Shown: one piece after another, positions 22,822-31,565 of the stretch
Numbering within the stretch: position 1 is the stretch's first letter
How the letters are laid out: every line of letters starts with the position of its first letter
Assembly: GCA_031283515.1 (NCBI GenBank)
Contig: JAITBS010000343.1
Span: 1 to 34,547, forward strand
Source: Planctomycetaceae bacterium
Lineage (GTDB): Bacteria > Planctomycetota > Planctomycetia > Pirellulales > Thermoguttaceae
Length of the DNA stretch: 34,547 nucleotides
Direction of reading: 5' to 3'
Made by a program: the position numbers and the translations under genes
Notes under the pieces: generated by a model
The model's input: only the letters and a program-made list of their open reading frames with translations
Database searches by the model: none
Told to the model about the DNA's origin: nothing

Positions 22822-24408
22822 ATGAAATCAAGTTTTTCTGAAAAAATACAAGAATCTATTTTCCTTAATCGGTGTTTTCCGGTAGGAGCGGAAGTTGTTA
22901 CTTCGCGAGGAATTTCGGTTCGGGGCGATTCTTCGCCGGTAGTTCTGGCTCGCGAATTATTATCGGATGATCGGATTAGTTGGGTTTCTATTACAGATAA
23001 CCCCGGCGGTAATCCAATGTTACCGGCAGATTGGCTTGCCGGTCAATTAACAGAATTTACTCATAATATTGTTCTGCATCTTGCCTGCAAAGATTATAAT
23101 CGTGCCGGTTTAGAATCAAATCTTTGGCGTTATGCGGCAGAAGGTTTTAATAATATTCTTGTTCTTTCCGGCGATCTTCCTGTAACAGGTTATCCGAAAC
23201 TTGCTTCCGGTGTATTTGATATGGATTCTGTCGGGTTGCTCGATATGGTAACATCAATGAATCACGGATTACCGGTTCCTTCGCGGCGCTGCGGTACCGA
23301 AACACTCACACCAACTGTTTTCTTTTCCGGTTGTGTGGTCAACCCGTTCAAACAAAACGAAAATGAACTCATTCCGCAATATTATAAATTAGTACGGAAA
23401 ATTCATGCCGGAGCCGTTTGGGTATTACCTCAATTAGGTTACGATATGCGGAAATTCCGCGAAGTGAAACAATTTCTCCATTCGCAAAATCTTAATGTTC
23501 CCATGATCGGTAATGTGTACGTCCTGACAAAAACTGTTGCGAAAATGTTCAACTCCGGTAAACTTGCCGGTTGTGTGGTCAGTAACCGATTGCTTGAGGA
23601 GATTGAAAAATATTCTACCGGTCAAGATAAAGGAAAACAATATTTTCGGGAACTTGCCGCGAAACAGTTAGCCGTTTTCAAAGGACTTGGATTTGCTGCC
23701 GGTTATCTTGGCGGAATAACGAAACCGGAATCATTTTTTGAAATTATTGAACAATCCAATCAATATTCCGGCAACGATTGGAAACAGTTTTATCAGGAAA
23801 TTCAATTTCCGCAACCTAACGAATTTTATCTTTTTGAAACGGATTTTTCGACGGAGTCCGGTAACTCTTCTCTGCCGCCGACTCTAAACCTAAACCTGAA
23901 AAATCCGCAAAAAACAAAAAATATTAACTTATTTTATCGTTTTTCGCGATTGGTTCACGCAATAGCGTTTCATCGGGATCATGGTTTGTATTCTACAATG
24001 AAAACGATATTTCTTTTTTTGAACAAAAACAATTCGTTTTGCCGTTTTTGTTTTCGGCTAATTCATCAAATTGAAAAGGATGTGAAACATTTATTTTACG
24101 GCTGTACGGATTGCGGAGATTGTGGACTTCCCGACACTGCCTATCTTTGTCCAATGAACAGTTGTTCGAAAAATATGCGTAACGGTCCTTGCGGCGGTTC
24201 CTCGAAAAGCCGTTGCGAATCGAATGACAAAGATTGTATCTGGACTATTGCGTATGACCGGTTGAAATATTTCAATGAGTTTGACGATTTCATAAATTCA
24301 CCGGTTATCACTTACAACGCAGCACTCAAAGGAACAAGCGCATGGTCAAATCTTTACCATGACCGCGACCACAACGCCAACTTGTCCAAAACTCAAGAAA
24401 ACAAATAA
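22822..24408 (+). CDS. Methylenetetrahydrofolate reductase fused to MetV-like zinc domain
   Basis: The N-terminal half (about 10-300) is a MetF-like TIM barrel: FPVGAEVVTSRG at the start carries the catalytic-type Glu, then ITDNPGGNP, NILVLSGDLPVTGYP and AGAVWVLPQLGYDMRKF. These match methylenetetrahydrofolate reductase, which reduces 5,10-methylene-THF to 5-methyl-THF. The C-terminal part is the MTHFR C-terminal/MetV domain with a Cys-rich cluster: YGCTDCGDCGLP, YLCPMNSCSK, NGPCGGSSKSRC and KDCIW. In acetogens MetV is a separate zinc protein complexed with MetF; here both are one chain of 528 aa. The electron donor is unknown and no NADH-binding domain is visible. The ATG at 22822 (GGAA upstream) is preferred over a TTG at 22792. 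The gene stands alone and converges on the transporter gene at 24891. Confidence 0.88.
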   Translation: MKSSFSEKIQESIFLNRCFPVGAEVVTSRGISVRGDSSPVVLARELLSDDRISWVSITDNPGGNPMLPADWLAGQLTEFTHNIVLHLACKDYNRAGLESNLWRYAAEGFNNILVLSGDLPVTGYPKLASGVFDMDSVGLLDMVTSMNHGLPVPSRRCGTETLTPTVFFSGCVVNPFKQNENELIPQYYKLVRKIHAGAVWVLPQLGYDMRKFREVKQFLHSQNLNVPMIGNVYVLTKTVAKMFNSGKLAGCVVSNRLLEEIEKYSTGQDKGKQYFRELAAKQLAVFKGLGFAAGYLGGITKPESFFEIIEQSNQYSGNDWKQFYQEIQFPQPNEFYLFETDFSTESGNSSLPPTLNLNLKNPQKTKNINLFYRFSRLVHAIAFHRDHGLYSTMKTIFLFLNKNNSFCRFCFRLIHQIEKDVKHLFYGCTDCGDCGLPDTAYLCPMNSCSKNMRNGPCGGSSKSRCESNDKDCIWTIAYDRLKYFNEFDDFINSPVITYNAALKGTSAWSNLYHDRDHNANLSKTQENK

Positions 24409-24499
24409 TTGTCCGTAAATTACGCAGAATTTTAAAATTATTGTAATCTGTCAGCGGCATAATTTTTAGAATACGTCATTTGTCAAAATCGTCCTTAAC

Positions 24500-24697
24500 A
24501 AAACCTCATTTTCACCTAATTTTTCCGAACAATTGTTTAAAAGACCTCAGTAGTAACAAGTTAAGAACACAACGACCTCATTACCTCATTCACATAGAAA
24601 ACAATGAGGTAATAAGGTAATGAGGTTGACATGTGGGGAAACAATTGGCTACTGAGGTTGTTTTGTTAGGAAAATTAGGTTGAAAAATGAGGTTCAT
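24500..24697. repeat. About 200-bp imperfect palindromic (MITE-like) element
   Basis: The left arm AAAACCTCATTTTCACCTAA, then TTTTTCCGAACAATTG and ACCTCAGTAG, is complementary to the right arm (CTACTGAGGTTG, TTAGGAAAATTAGGTTG, AAAATGAGGTTCATTG). The centre holds ACCTCATTACCTCATT opposed by AATGAGGTAATAAGGTAATG. The word ACCTCATT recurs throughout. It could fold over its entire length. Confidence 0.65.
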
Positions 24698-24734
24698 TGT
24701 TTATTACTTTGATCATTCATAATTACAAAATAAT

Positions 24735-24753
24735 AATTCCACTGATAGATTAC
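24735..24753. repeat. Dispersed AATTCCACNGATAGATTAC motif, copy 3
   Basis: AATTCCACTGATAGATTAC is identical to the copy at 10108-10126. Here no heptad hairpin precedes it; instead it follows the palindrome at 24500-24697. Confidence 0.6.
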
Positions 24754-24789
24754 AAGGATTTTTATTTAATTTCAATAAACGTTTTGAAA

Positions 24790-24810
24790 AATCTGCGTAA
24801 TCTGCGGATT
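24790..24810. repeat. CTGCGTAATCTGCGGA-family repeat
   Basis: AATCTGCGTAATCTGCGGAT is followed by CCGTTAATAAAATAGAATG, which matches the tail CTGTTGATAAATATAGAAC after the unit at 15009. Confidence 0.6.
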
Positions 24811-24890
24811 CCGTTAATAAAATAGAATGTTACAATAAAAATCCGTTTGTTCCGGCTGAAAATCCAAGCGAAAGGCGAAAACGTATCCGG

Positions 24891-26210
24891 CTACTCAACC
24901 GGATTATTCTGTTTCAATTTTTGTTCTGGAGCGGCAGCGTTTAGGACGAAACAAAATAAAATCATTGCCGTAAACGACGCCCCTATTAAACAAAGAAAAA
25001 CTATATTCCAGTTGTATTTTTCCGCTATAAACCCAACTCCCCAACCTGTAACAATCACACTCATATAACCAAAAATTCCTGTCAAACCGTTCGCGGCGGC
25101 AGCAGCTTTTTTCGTTGCAATATTAGCAACAACCACGCCAATCAAACATTGAGGACCATAAATGAAAAAACCAAGTACCGCAAGAAATAACGCATTGACC
25201 CAAACAGACGATGAATCTGTCCACCAAAAAAGTCCCATCGTTATCGTACAACCAAACATGTAAAGAAAACAAACCTTCGAACCTTGACTCCGAAATATTT
25301 TGTCCATAAGAAACCCGCTGCATAGCATTCCGATAACGCCTATTAATTCGTAACAACTACTCACCACACCGCTCTGTATAATATCAATTCCTTTGGCTTG
25401 TTTCAAAAATGTCGGTGCCCAATCAATAATTGAAAACCGAACAATATAAACAAAAAAATTAGCAAAACTAATTATCCAAATCGCCGGATTTGAATAAACG
25501 TACTTATACAATGTTTGACCCAGTCCTTCGCGAATCGGTTCTGTTTTATTTTCATTTTTTGGTTCTTCGATTATTTGCCCGCTTTTTTTAGCGTAATAAT
25601 TTTCAACCGGTTCAAGTCCCATTGATTCCGGCGAATCCCGCAATCGCTCAAAAAGAAAAATCGATCCCAAAACAGCAATCGTACCGGGAATAAAGAAACA
25701 ATATCGCCAATCATGAAACAATAAAAACACTCCGCTATTAAGAAGAAATACAAGTCCGGCTCCAATCGAATGAGAAGTATTCCAAATCGAAAATTTCACA
25801 CCGCGTTCTTCGGCGGCAAACCAATGAGTTAAACTTTTAGCGCACGGCGGAAATCCCATTCCTTGAAACCACGCATTCACTACCCAAAACATTCCCATCA
25901 CCCAAACAACATTGCTCATTCCGAATCCGAAATTCGCTGCGGCACAAAAAAATAATCCCGTTGCCATAAACCAACGCGGATTCACACGGTCAGCAATAAT
26001 TCCATTCGCAAATCGGGAAAATCCGTACAATAAACCATGAAACGTTAAAAATAAACCGAGTTGCGTCTTGCTAATACCAAGATCAGATTCTATCAACGGC
26101 ATCGCCATCGAAAGATTCTTACGGATAAAATAAAAGAAAATATACCCAAACATCGTCGTGTACAATATCCGCATCCGCCAATATTCGTACGATTTATCTG
26201 TCGCTTTCAT
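24891..26210 (-). CDS. OPA-family MFS transporter, GlpT/UhpC-like, copy 2 of the cluster
   Basis: A 12-helix major facilitator of the organophosphate:phosphate antiporter family. The first helix carries MFGYIFFYFIRKNLSMAMP, with the family's Arg-Lys pair (FIRKN) that binds substrate phosphate. FSRFANGIIADRVNPR is the family cytoplasmic loop, and NAWFQGMGFPPCAKSLTHWF matches the GlpT loop that includes a Trp-Phe-Gln-Gly-Met-Gly signature. The ATG at 26210 gives 439 aa; a GTG at 26282 would overlap the phosphatase gene by 29 bp. It is clearly a paralogue of the transporter at 27253-28608 but less like enterobacterial GlpT, so the substrate may differ (another phosphorylated C3 or sugar compound). 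It follows the HAD phosphatase gene at 43 bp and is the last gene of the cluster. Confidence 0.88.
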   Translation of the reverse strand: MKATDKSYEYWRMRILYTTMFGYIFFYFIRKNLSMAMPLIESDLGISKTQLGLFLTFHGLLYGFSRFANGIIADRVNPRWFMATGLFFCAAANFGFGMSNVVWVMGMFWVVNAWFQGMGFPPCAKSLTHWFAAEERGVKFSIWNTSHSIGAGLVFLLNSGVFLLFHDWRYCFFIPGTIAVLGSIFLFERLRDSPESMGLEPVENYYAKKSGQIIEEPKNENKTEPIREGLGQTLYKYVYSNPAIWIISFANFFVYIVRFSIIDWAPTFLKQAKGIDIIQSGVVSSCYELIGVIGMLCSGFLMDKIFRSQGSKVCFLYMFGCTITMGLFWWTDSSSVWVNALFLAVLGFFIYGPQCLIGVVVANIATKKAAAAANGLTGIFGYMSVIVTGWGVGFIAEKYNWNIVFLCLIGASFTAMILFCFVLNAAAPEQKLKQNNPVE

Positions 26211-26253
26211 ATTGTAATAAATTGTATTAAGTTGTTGTGAAAATGATTTGAAG

Positions 26254-27066
26254 TCAACCCGTTTTTGTTCGTTTAATTTCACGGGCGAGATCGAAAATTG
26301 TGTCGAAAATAAAATTTGGTTTTTGTTCGCTTTTTTCTAAATCTGCTTGAGTTGCTTCGCCGCTGAGAACAAGAATACCAATAATTCCAGAGCGTCTTGC
26401 CATTTCAATATCAGTGTAAAGCCGGTCGCCGACCATGCCGATTTCGTTCGGTTTTAGTTTGTATTTTTGTACGATTCCGTCAATCATCAACCGATTCGGT
26501 TTGCCGGAAATCTGATCCGGTTTTCGTCCGGTAACTGATGCGATACATTCGCAAACCGCACCGCAATCAATGAGAATTGTCGGCGAATCTGTCGGGCAAA
26601 CCATATCGGGATGTGTTGCCAGATAAGGTTTGCCTTGCTTGATCCACCACGCCGTTTTGCAAAGTTTTGCATAAGTTAGCGTAACGTCAAAAGCAACCAC
26701 GACTGCTTCCGGTTCCTCCGAATCATCATCCGAAATCACACGATAACCCGCTTCGATAAATTCCATCTTGAGACTTTCCGTTCCAAGAAGATAAATAGTC
26801 GAAACATTCGGATAATTATTGTGCATAAAATCAATTGTCGCCAACGAAGAAGTGTACAAATTTTCTTCTTGACAACGCAAACCAAGCCGGCGTATTTTTT
26901 GTACATAATCTTTCGCACTAATCGAAGAATTGTTTGTCAAATAAGTATAAGTAACGCCGCAAGACTCCAAAATTTCAAGAGATTCCAACGTGTACGGAAA
27001 AAGAGTCTTTCCGCGATAAATCGTTCCGTCAAGATCAAAAACTAAGTGTCGAATATCAGAAAGCAT
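26254..27066 (-). CDS. HAD-IIA (NagD/AraL-type) phosphatase
   Basis: A 270-residue HAD hydrolase with a C2-type cap. Motif I is DLDGT (11-15) with the nucleophile Asp11 and acid/base Asp13. Motif II is the TNNSS segment (near 43-47). Motif III/IV is GMVGDRLYTDIEMARRSG near 205-222, with GDRLYTD coordinating Mg2+. The family includes AraL, NagD, mycobacterial Rv1692 and mammalian PGP; the last two hydrolyse glycerol phosphates. Lying between two glycerol-phosphate-type transporters and downstream of G1P dehydrogenase and GlpD, a role on glycerol phosphate or a related C3 ester is a reasonable inference. I prefer ATG 27066 over a TTG at 27120. A promoter-like TTGACA lies just upstream, and a LacI-type half palindrome 145 bp upstream. 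Confidence 0.88.
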   Translation of the reverse strand: MLSDIRHLVFDLDGTIYRGKTLFPYTLESLEILESCGVTYTYLTNNSSISAKDYVQKIRRLGLRCQEENLYTSSLATIDFMHNNYPNVSTIYLLGTESLKMEFIEAGYRVISDDDSEEPEAVVVAFDVTLTYAKLCKTAWWIKQGKPYLATHPDMVCPTDSPTILIDCGAVCECIASVTGRKPDQISGKPNRLMIDGIVQKYKLKPNEIGMVGDRLYTDIEMARRSGIIGILVLSGEATQADLEKSEQKPNFIFDTIFDLAREIKRTKTG

Positions 27067-27091
27067 CGTATTAGCAAATTTTGAAATAATT

Positions 27092-27120
27092 AAATAAGAC
27101 AATAAATTAAATATTGTCAA
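27092..27120 (-). promoter_or_regulatory. Possible promoter of the HAD phosphatase-transporter pair
   Basis: On the minus strand TTGACA (27120-27115), 17 bp, then TTATTT (27097-27092). The -10 is weak. Transcription would start near 27085, close to the ATG at 27066. Confidence 0.4.
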
Positions 27121-27209
27121 GACAAATATTGTTAAAATAAATTGACGTGAGAATATTTTTAGTGTTCATATAAATCATCAAAAAAGTTAGGTAATTTTTT
27201 ATTGATTGG

Positions 27210-27223
27210 TGTAAACGGTTATA
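27210..27223. promoter_or_regulatory. LacI-type operator-like site upstream of the phosphatase
   Basis: TGTAAACGGTTATA matches TGTAAACGTTTACA (13526) at 12 of 14 positions, sharing the TGTAAACG core. It lies in the 186-bp gap between glpT and the phosphatase gene, 145 bp upstream of the latter's start. Confidence 0.4.
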
Positions 27224-27252
27224 ATCTATTACAATTCAAAAAAATGTTAATA

Positions 27253-28608
27253 TTATAATAAATTTTCTGTTGTTTTTGTATTATTGTTCTTTTTTTTCCA
27301 TGTTAATGCGATAAAAAACATTGCGGCAAAACAGGATGCGAGAAGCAAAATAAAATTTCCGTTCCATCCGAAGTTATCGACAATCCAACCAATAACAATA
27401 TTTGCCGACATTGCCCCGAAAAAATAACCGAACAAACCGGTTAATCCGGCTGCGGTTCCGGCGGCTTTTTTTGGAACAAGTTCTAAAGCGTGCAAACCGG
27501 TCATCATTACAGGACCATAAATCAGGAAACCAATACTAATTAACGAAACATTGACCAACCAAATCATACCCGGCGGATGAAGCCAATACACGGCAATTGA
27601 AATTGTAACTAAAATCAAGAAGAGAATTGTTGCCGGAGCGCGATGTCCTTTGAAAAACTTGTCGCTCATCCAACCACAAAGTAAAGTGCCGGGAATTCCT
27701 GCGTATTCGTACGCAAAATAAGCCCAACTCGCCTTGTTGATCGAATACCCTTTAACTTCGGTCAGATAAGTCGGAGCCCAATCAATAACTCCGTAACGAA
27801 TTAAGTAAATAAAAGCGTTTGCTAAGGCGACAAACCAAAGGAGTTTGTTGTTAAATACGTACAAAAAGAAAATTTCATACGGAGTCATTTCTTTTTCGAA
27901 CGATTCATTATAATTTTCGGGATATTCATTTTTATATTTTTCGATAGGCGGCAAACCGCAAGATTGAGGAGTATCACGCATCAGAAAAAACGTGATTCCG
28001 GCAACCACACAAGCAACGATTGCCGGAAAATAAAAAATACTTCGCCAATCGTTACTAAAAAGAAAAAGTCCTAAAACAGCTAAAGGACCAATCAGACCAC
28101 CGCCGACATTATGCGAAACATTCCAGATTGCCATACGAAATCCGCGTTCACGAACCGTAAACCAATGAACCATTGAACGACCACACGGAGCCCAACCCAT
28201 TCCCTGAAACCAACCGCCGAGAAACAAAATAATGTACATAATTGTAACGGACGATGTGGCAAAAGAAAAACAACCGAAAAGAAAACTAACTCCCGCTGTC
28301 AACAGAAGACCGAATGTCAAAAATTTTCGTGCATCACTCCGATCAGAGACATTACCCATCAGGAATTTACTGATTCCGTACGAAAACGCAACAGCGGAAA
28401 AAACAAAACCAAGTTGCGTTTTGGAATAACCTTGTTCCACAAGATACGGCATTGCCAAAGAAAAATTTTTCCGCAACAAATAATATCCGGCGTAACCAAT
28501 AAACGTTCCAAGAAAAACTTGTTCGCGCAACTGCCGGTAAGACGAATCAATCTGATCGTCTGGAAGTAATGGTTTCGAAGCCGCCGGTTTTAAGGAAAAA
28601 AAAGTCAT
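27253..28608 (-). CDS. glpT: Glycerol-3-phosphate transporter GlpT
   Basis: A 451-residue 12-helix antiporter that imports sn-glycerol-3-phosphate in exchange for phosphate across the inner membrane. The N-terminus follows E. coli GlpT closely: YRQLREQVFLGTFIGYAGYY, then LLRKNFSLAMPYLVEQGYS, with the substrate-binding Arg of LLRKN in helix 1. FLMGNVSDRSDARKFL and GGWFQGMGWAPCGRSMVHWF are further family signatures. The C-terminal half includes the second conserved Arg (IRYGVIDWAPTYL). The start overlaps the stop of glpD by one base (TAATG), indicating translational coupling. This is the transporter most likely to be true GlpT; the other at 24891-26210 is more diverged. Confidence 0.93.
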   Translation of the reverse strand: MTFFSLKPAASKPLLPDDQIDSSYRQLREQVFLGTFIGYAGYYLLRKNFSLAMPYLVEQGYSKTQLGFVFSAVAFSYGISKFLMGNVSDRSDARKFLTFGLLLTAGVSFLFGCFSFATSSVTIMYIILFLGGWFQGMGWAPCGRSMVHWFTVRERGFRMAIWNVSHNVGGGLIGPLAVLGLFLFSNDWRSIFYFPAIVACVVAGITFFLMRDTPQSCGLPPIEKYKNEYPENYNESFEKEMTPYEIFFLYVFNNKLLWFVALANAFIYLIRYGVIDWAPTYLTEVKGYSINKASWAYFAYEYAGIPGTLLCGWMSDKFFKGHRAPATILFLILVTISIAVYWLHPPGMIWLVNVSLISIGFLIYGPVMMTGLHALELVPKKAAGTAAGLTGLFGYFFGAMSANIVIGWIVDNFGWNGNFILLLASCFAAMFFIALTWKKKNNNTKTTENLL

Positions 28609-30185
28609 TACTGTTTATAAGGAACGAGTAAATATTGATTGGCAATTTGTACGAAATCATCAATTTGTTTTCGTTTCCAATTTTCATCATAATTTAATTC
28701 TTCGGCAATTAAATCGGCAATTATTGGAGCAATATCAATTGCAGCCCGTGCATCAAGCAATAAAGCACGAAGCCGCCGTGCCAAAACATCTTCAACCGAT
28801 CTTGCCAGTTCAAACCGAACCGCCCAAATAATTTCCGCCTTGATCGACGACAACCGCTCATGCAATCGCTCGCCCAATTTCGGACACTCCACCGCCAACC
28901 GTTCAATCTCAACACGATCAGCACCATAAACGTACAACGGATTCGTTCTGTCCGCATCTTTTTGAAAACCATGAATATGAAATTTTTCCGTAACACATTT
29001 CCGCTTCTCCAATTTGCCGATTGAGATCGCTTTATCGAGAACATCTTGCGCCATTCTCCGATACGTTGTCCATTTTCCGCCGGTAATTGTCAACAGACCT
29101 GAATCCGAAACAATAATTTTATGATTTCGTGAAATCTCGCGGGTCTTTTTTTCGGTTGACTTTTTCGGAGCGGCAAGCGGACGCAATCCGGAAAAAACAC
29201 TTCGAACATCTTCACGTTGAATCGGTTTTTCAAGATATTTTCCGGCACTTTGTAACACAAAATCAATTTCACTATCGAGTGCTTTGGGTTCTAATGATGT
29301 TTCGTTAATAGGTGTATCAGTTGTTCCGATAACAACTTTGTCATGCCAAGGAACCGCAAAAAGAACTCGTCCATCATCGGTTTTTGGAATCATCAACGCA
29401 TCGTCGCCGGGTAAAAATTCACGATCAACAACCAGATGAATCCCCTGACTCGGTCTGACAAGATCAGGCGAATTGGGAATGTCCATTTGAATTATATCGT
29501 TGACAAAAACGCCTGTCGCATTGATAACAAGTTTACTTTGCAACGAAAATGTCAAACCGGTTTCCATATCTTGTGCATTAACTCCGATAATTTCGCCGCC
29601 GGCTGATTTATTCAACGCCGTAACTTTTACGTAATTAACTGTAACGCCGCCATTTTTCAAGATACTTCGGACAAGATGAATCGCTAACCGCGAGTCGTCA
29701 AATTGCCCGTCATGATAAACGACTCCGTTTTTAAGATTGTGTTGGCGAACTGTCGGTATTCGCTTGATTACTTCCTTGCGCCCGATGTAATACGATCTTC
29801 CGAAACTGAGCCGTCCGGCAAGAATATCGTACATCGTCAACCCAATTGTATAAAACAATCCGCGCCGCCATTGGTAATTCGGAATAATAAACGTTTGATT
29901 TTTAACAAGATGCGGCGCATTTTGAAGCAGCAAACCACGTTCCCGTAACGCTTCAATAACCAAACCAACATCACCTTGTGCAAGATAACGGACGCCGCCA
30001 TGAACTAATTTTGTACTTTTACTCGACGTTCCTTTTGTGAAATCATGCTGTTCCAACAGCAACACCGAATACCCGCGAAGCGAAGCATCCAACGCAATAC
30101 CAAGTCCGGTAGCACCGCCGCCGATGACAATCACATCCCAAAATGTTTGTTGGCGAATCTTGTTAAAAAGTTCTTCACGTTTCAT
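28608..30185 (-). CDS. glpD: FAD-dependent glycerol-3-phosphate dehydrogenase
   Basis: GlpD oxidises sn-glycerol-3-phosphate to dihydroxyacetone phosphate and passes electrons to the quinone pool at the inner membrane. The FAD-binding dinucleotide fold opens at DVIVIGGGATGLGIALDASL (17-36). TSSKSTKLVHGGVRYL (about 53-68) is the conserved GlpD segment, and LRPLAAPKK near 335-343 and TGGKWTTYRRMA near 375-386 belong to the substrate and FAD regions. Length is 525 aa, like aerobic GlpD. AAGGAA lies about 12 bases upstream of the ATG. The gene follows the G1P dehydrogenase gene by 36 bp and overlaps glpT by one base, so the three are surely one operon. All expected motifs are present. Confidence 0.95.
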   Translation of the reverse strand: MKREELFNKIRQQTFWDVIVIGGGATGLGIALDASLRGYSVLLLEQHDFTKGTSSKSTKLVHGGVRYLAQGDVGLVIEALRERGLLLQNAPHLVKNQTFIIPNYQWRRGLFYTIGLTMYDILAGRLSFGRSYYIGRKEVIKRIPTVRQHNLKNGVVYHDGQFDDSRLAIHLVRSILKNGGVTVNYVKVTALNKSAGGEIIGVNAQDMETGLTFSLQSKLVINATGVFVNDIIQMDIPNSPDLVRPSQGIHLVVDREFLPGDDALMIPKTDDGRVLFAVPWHDKVVIGTTDTPINETSLEPKALDSEIDFVLQSAGKYLEKPIQREDVRSVFSGLRPLAAPKKSTEKKTREISRNHKIIVSDSGLLTITGGKWTTYRRMAQDVLDKAISIGKLEKRKCVTEKFHIHGFQKDADRTNPLYVYGADRVEIERLAVECPKLGERLHERLSSIKAEIIWAVRFELARSVEDVLARRLRALLLDARAAIDIAPIIADLIAEELNYDENWKRKQIDDFVQIANQYLLVPYKQ

Positions 30186-30221
30186 GAAATTTTGTTCCTT
30201 TATTTTTTAAGTTTCGGAAAT

Positions 30222-31565
30222 TCAAGGGATTATTGATGAAATGAGTTCCCAATGTCCTGTTTCCATAACAAAATCGAGAATATTATAACGATATCGAATC
30301 AATTGTGCTTGCCCGAAACTTTGGAGTAATCGATCATGGTTGATACCGATTTCTTCCGGTGAAGAAGGAGCGTTCGCTTTTCGGAGCATTTCGCGAATTG
30401 TTGCAGCAGGAAGAAGTTGATATCGTAACTCTTCTTTTAATTCGTCCCAATGTTCCAGAAATACATCGAAACGCCGAATAATTTCAGGAAGATCGACATA
30501 TTTTTGACGGCTCTGCTCTAAAACTTGTTCCGCTAAATTTCCGTCACCAAAATTTGTATGAACCGCTTGTTCGATTTCATGCCAACGGCGATGAGTTGCG
30601 GCAATATTTTGTTTCGATTTTGAAAATTCTTCTGTTGTGAGAGCAAGCACTTTTTCGTACAATAACGAAACGGCAATACTGCCGATACCAACCTTAAAAC
30701 CGTGTGAAGGAATTTTGCCTTGACAGGTATGATGCTGGTTATCCCAAAGATGACTGAACATGTGTTCGGCACCGGAAGCGGTTCGGGATGTTTTGGCTAT
30801 TTGCATTGCGAGACCGCTCATAATCAAACCTTCAATCAATAAACAAAGAGCGTCCGAATCATTTCTTGCAATTCCTTCCGGTTGTGAAAGCCATTGACGA
30901 AGTGGTTTTTGTACAATATCCCATGCTATCCGGTGAATTGATTCCGTACCGATTTTGTCCGCTAATATCCAATCGGCTCCCGCAGGAATTTTCGCAAGAA
31001 GATCCGCATATCCAGCGGCGTTCAATTCTTGCGGCGCACGTTCTAATACCTTCAAATCAATCAAAACAATATGCGGTGCCGAACAGGTCAAGGTTTGTTT
31101 CATACCGTCAACCTCAATTGATGCTCCAAATGATGTGTAACCGTCAACAGATGCGGCTGTTCCGATAATCATGTAAGGGCGTTGACATTCAAAAGCCGCC
31201 CGTTTTACAAGATCATTAATTGTTCCCGAACCGACTGCTATCGGAATCGCATCGGTTTTCGCCAAACAAGAACGAACCGCTTCAAGATGTTTTGAGTCGG
31301 CATGAAATTCCTGTTCCAGAAATAAAAACGGTTCTTCAACCGACAATATATTTTCGGAACAAAGATTTGTGTTGACAATGCGACCAGCCGCTTCGAATGT
31401 GTTACGATCTGCGATAACAACAACCCGTTTGCTATCAAAACAATGTTGAAAAAGGTTGCTTGTTTGCAAAAGATTGTTTTGACCAATCGACACTAAACGG
31501 GTTTCATCTGCAAGCAGTAAACATTGTTCCAAACGTTTTGTTGTTTCTTCAATAATTTTGTTCAT
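30222..31565 (-). CDS. egsA: Glycerol-1-phosphate dehydrogenase (EgsA/AraM family)
   Basis: The family interconverts sn-glycerol-1-phosphate and dihydroxyacetone phosphate with NAD(P), in the cytoplasm. The nucleotide loop is VGSGTIND (111-118), followed by PTAAS-type TAASVDGYTSFGAS (136-149). The zinc ligands are predicted as Asp188 in GYADLLAK, the His in SGAEHMFSH, and the His in PSHGFKVGIG. Length is 447 aa from the ATG at 31565, a little longer than Bacillus AraM; a TTG six codons earlier is less likely. No Shine-Dalgarno is visible, and a TATAAT lies only seven bases upstream. It is the first gene of the glycerol-phosphate operon, and the regulator at 31891 is divergent. In archaea the enzyme makes lipid backbones; here the setting suggests catabolism. 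Confidence 0.9.
   Translation of the reverse strand: MNKIIEETTKRLEQCLLLADETRLVSIGQNNLLQTSNLFQHCFDSKRVVVIADRNTFEAAGRIVNTNLCSENILSVEEPFLFLEQEFHADSKHLEAVRSCLAKTDAIPIAVGSGTINDLVKRAAFECQRPYMIIGTAASVDGYTSFGASIEVDGMKQTLTCSAPHIVLIDLKVLERAPQELNAAGYADLLAKIPAGADWILADKIGTESIHRIAWDIVQKPLRQWLSQPEGIARNDSDALCLLIEGLIMSGLAMQIAKTSRTASGAEHMFSHLWDNQHHTCQGKIPSHGFKVGIGSIAVSLLYEKVLALTTEEFSKSKQNIAATHRRWHEIEQAVHTNFGDGNLAEQVLEQSRQKYVDLPEIIRRFDVFLEHWDELKEELRYQLLPAATIREMLRKANAPSSPEEIGINHDRLLQSFGQAQLIRYRYNILDFVMETGHWELISSIIP

Larger units (their letters stand above)
24409..24890. other. Convergent intergenic region with palindromic element
   Basis: No gene is supported in these 482 bases. They hold a long imperfect palindrome (24500-24697), the AATTCCACTGATAGATTAC motif (24735-24753) and a CTGCG-family repeat (24790-24810). 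The palindrome may end transcription from both converging genes. Confidence 0.55.

Noticed and set aside
26254-27120. Longer HAD phosphatase start at TTG 27120
   Set aside because: It would overlap the proposed promoter and add hydrophobic residues not seen before motif I in this family; ATG 27066 places motif I normally.
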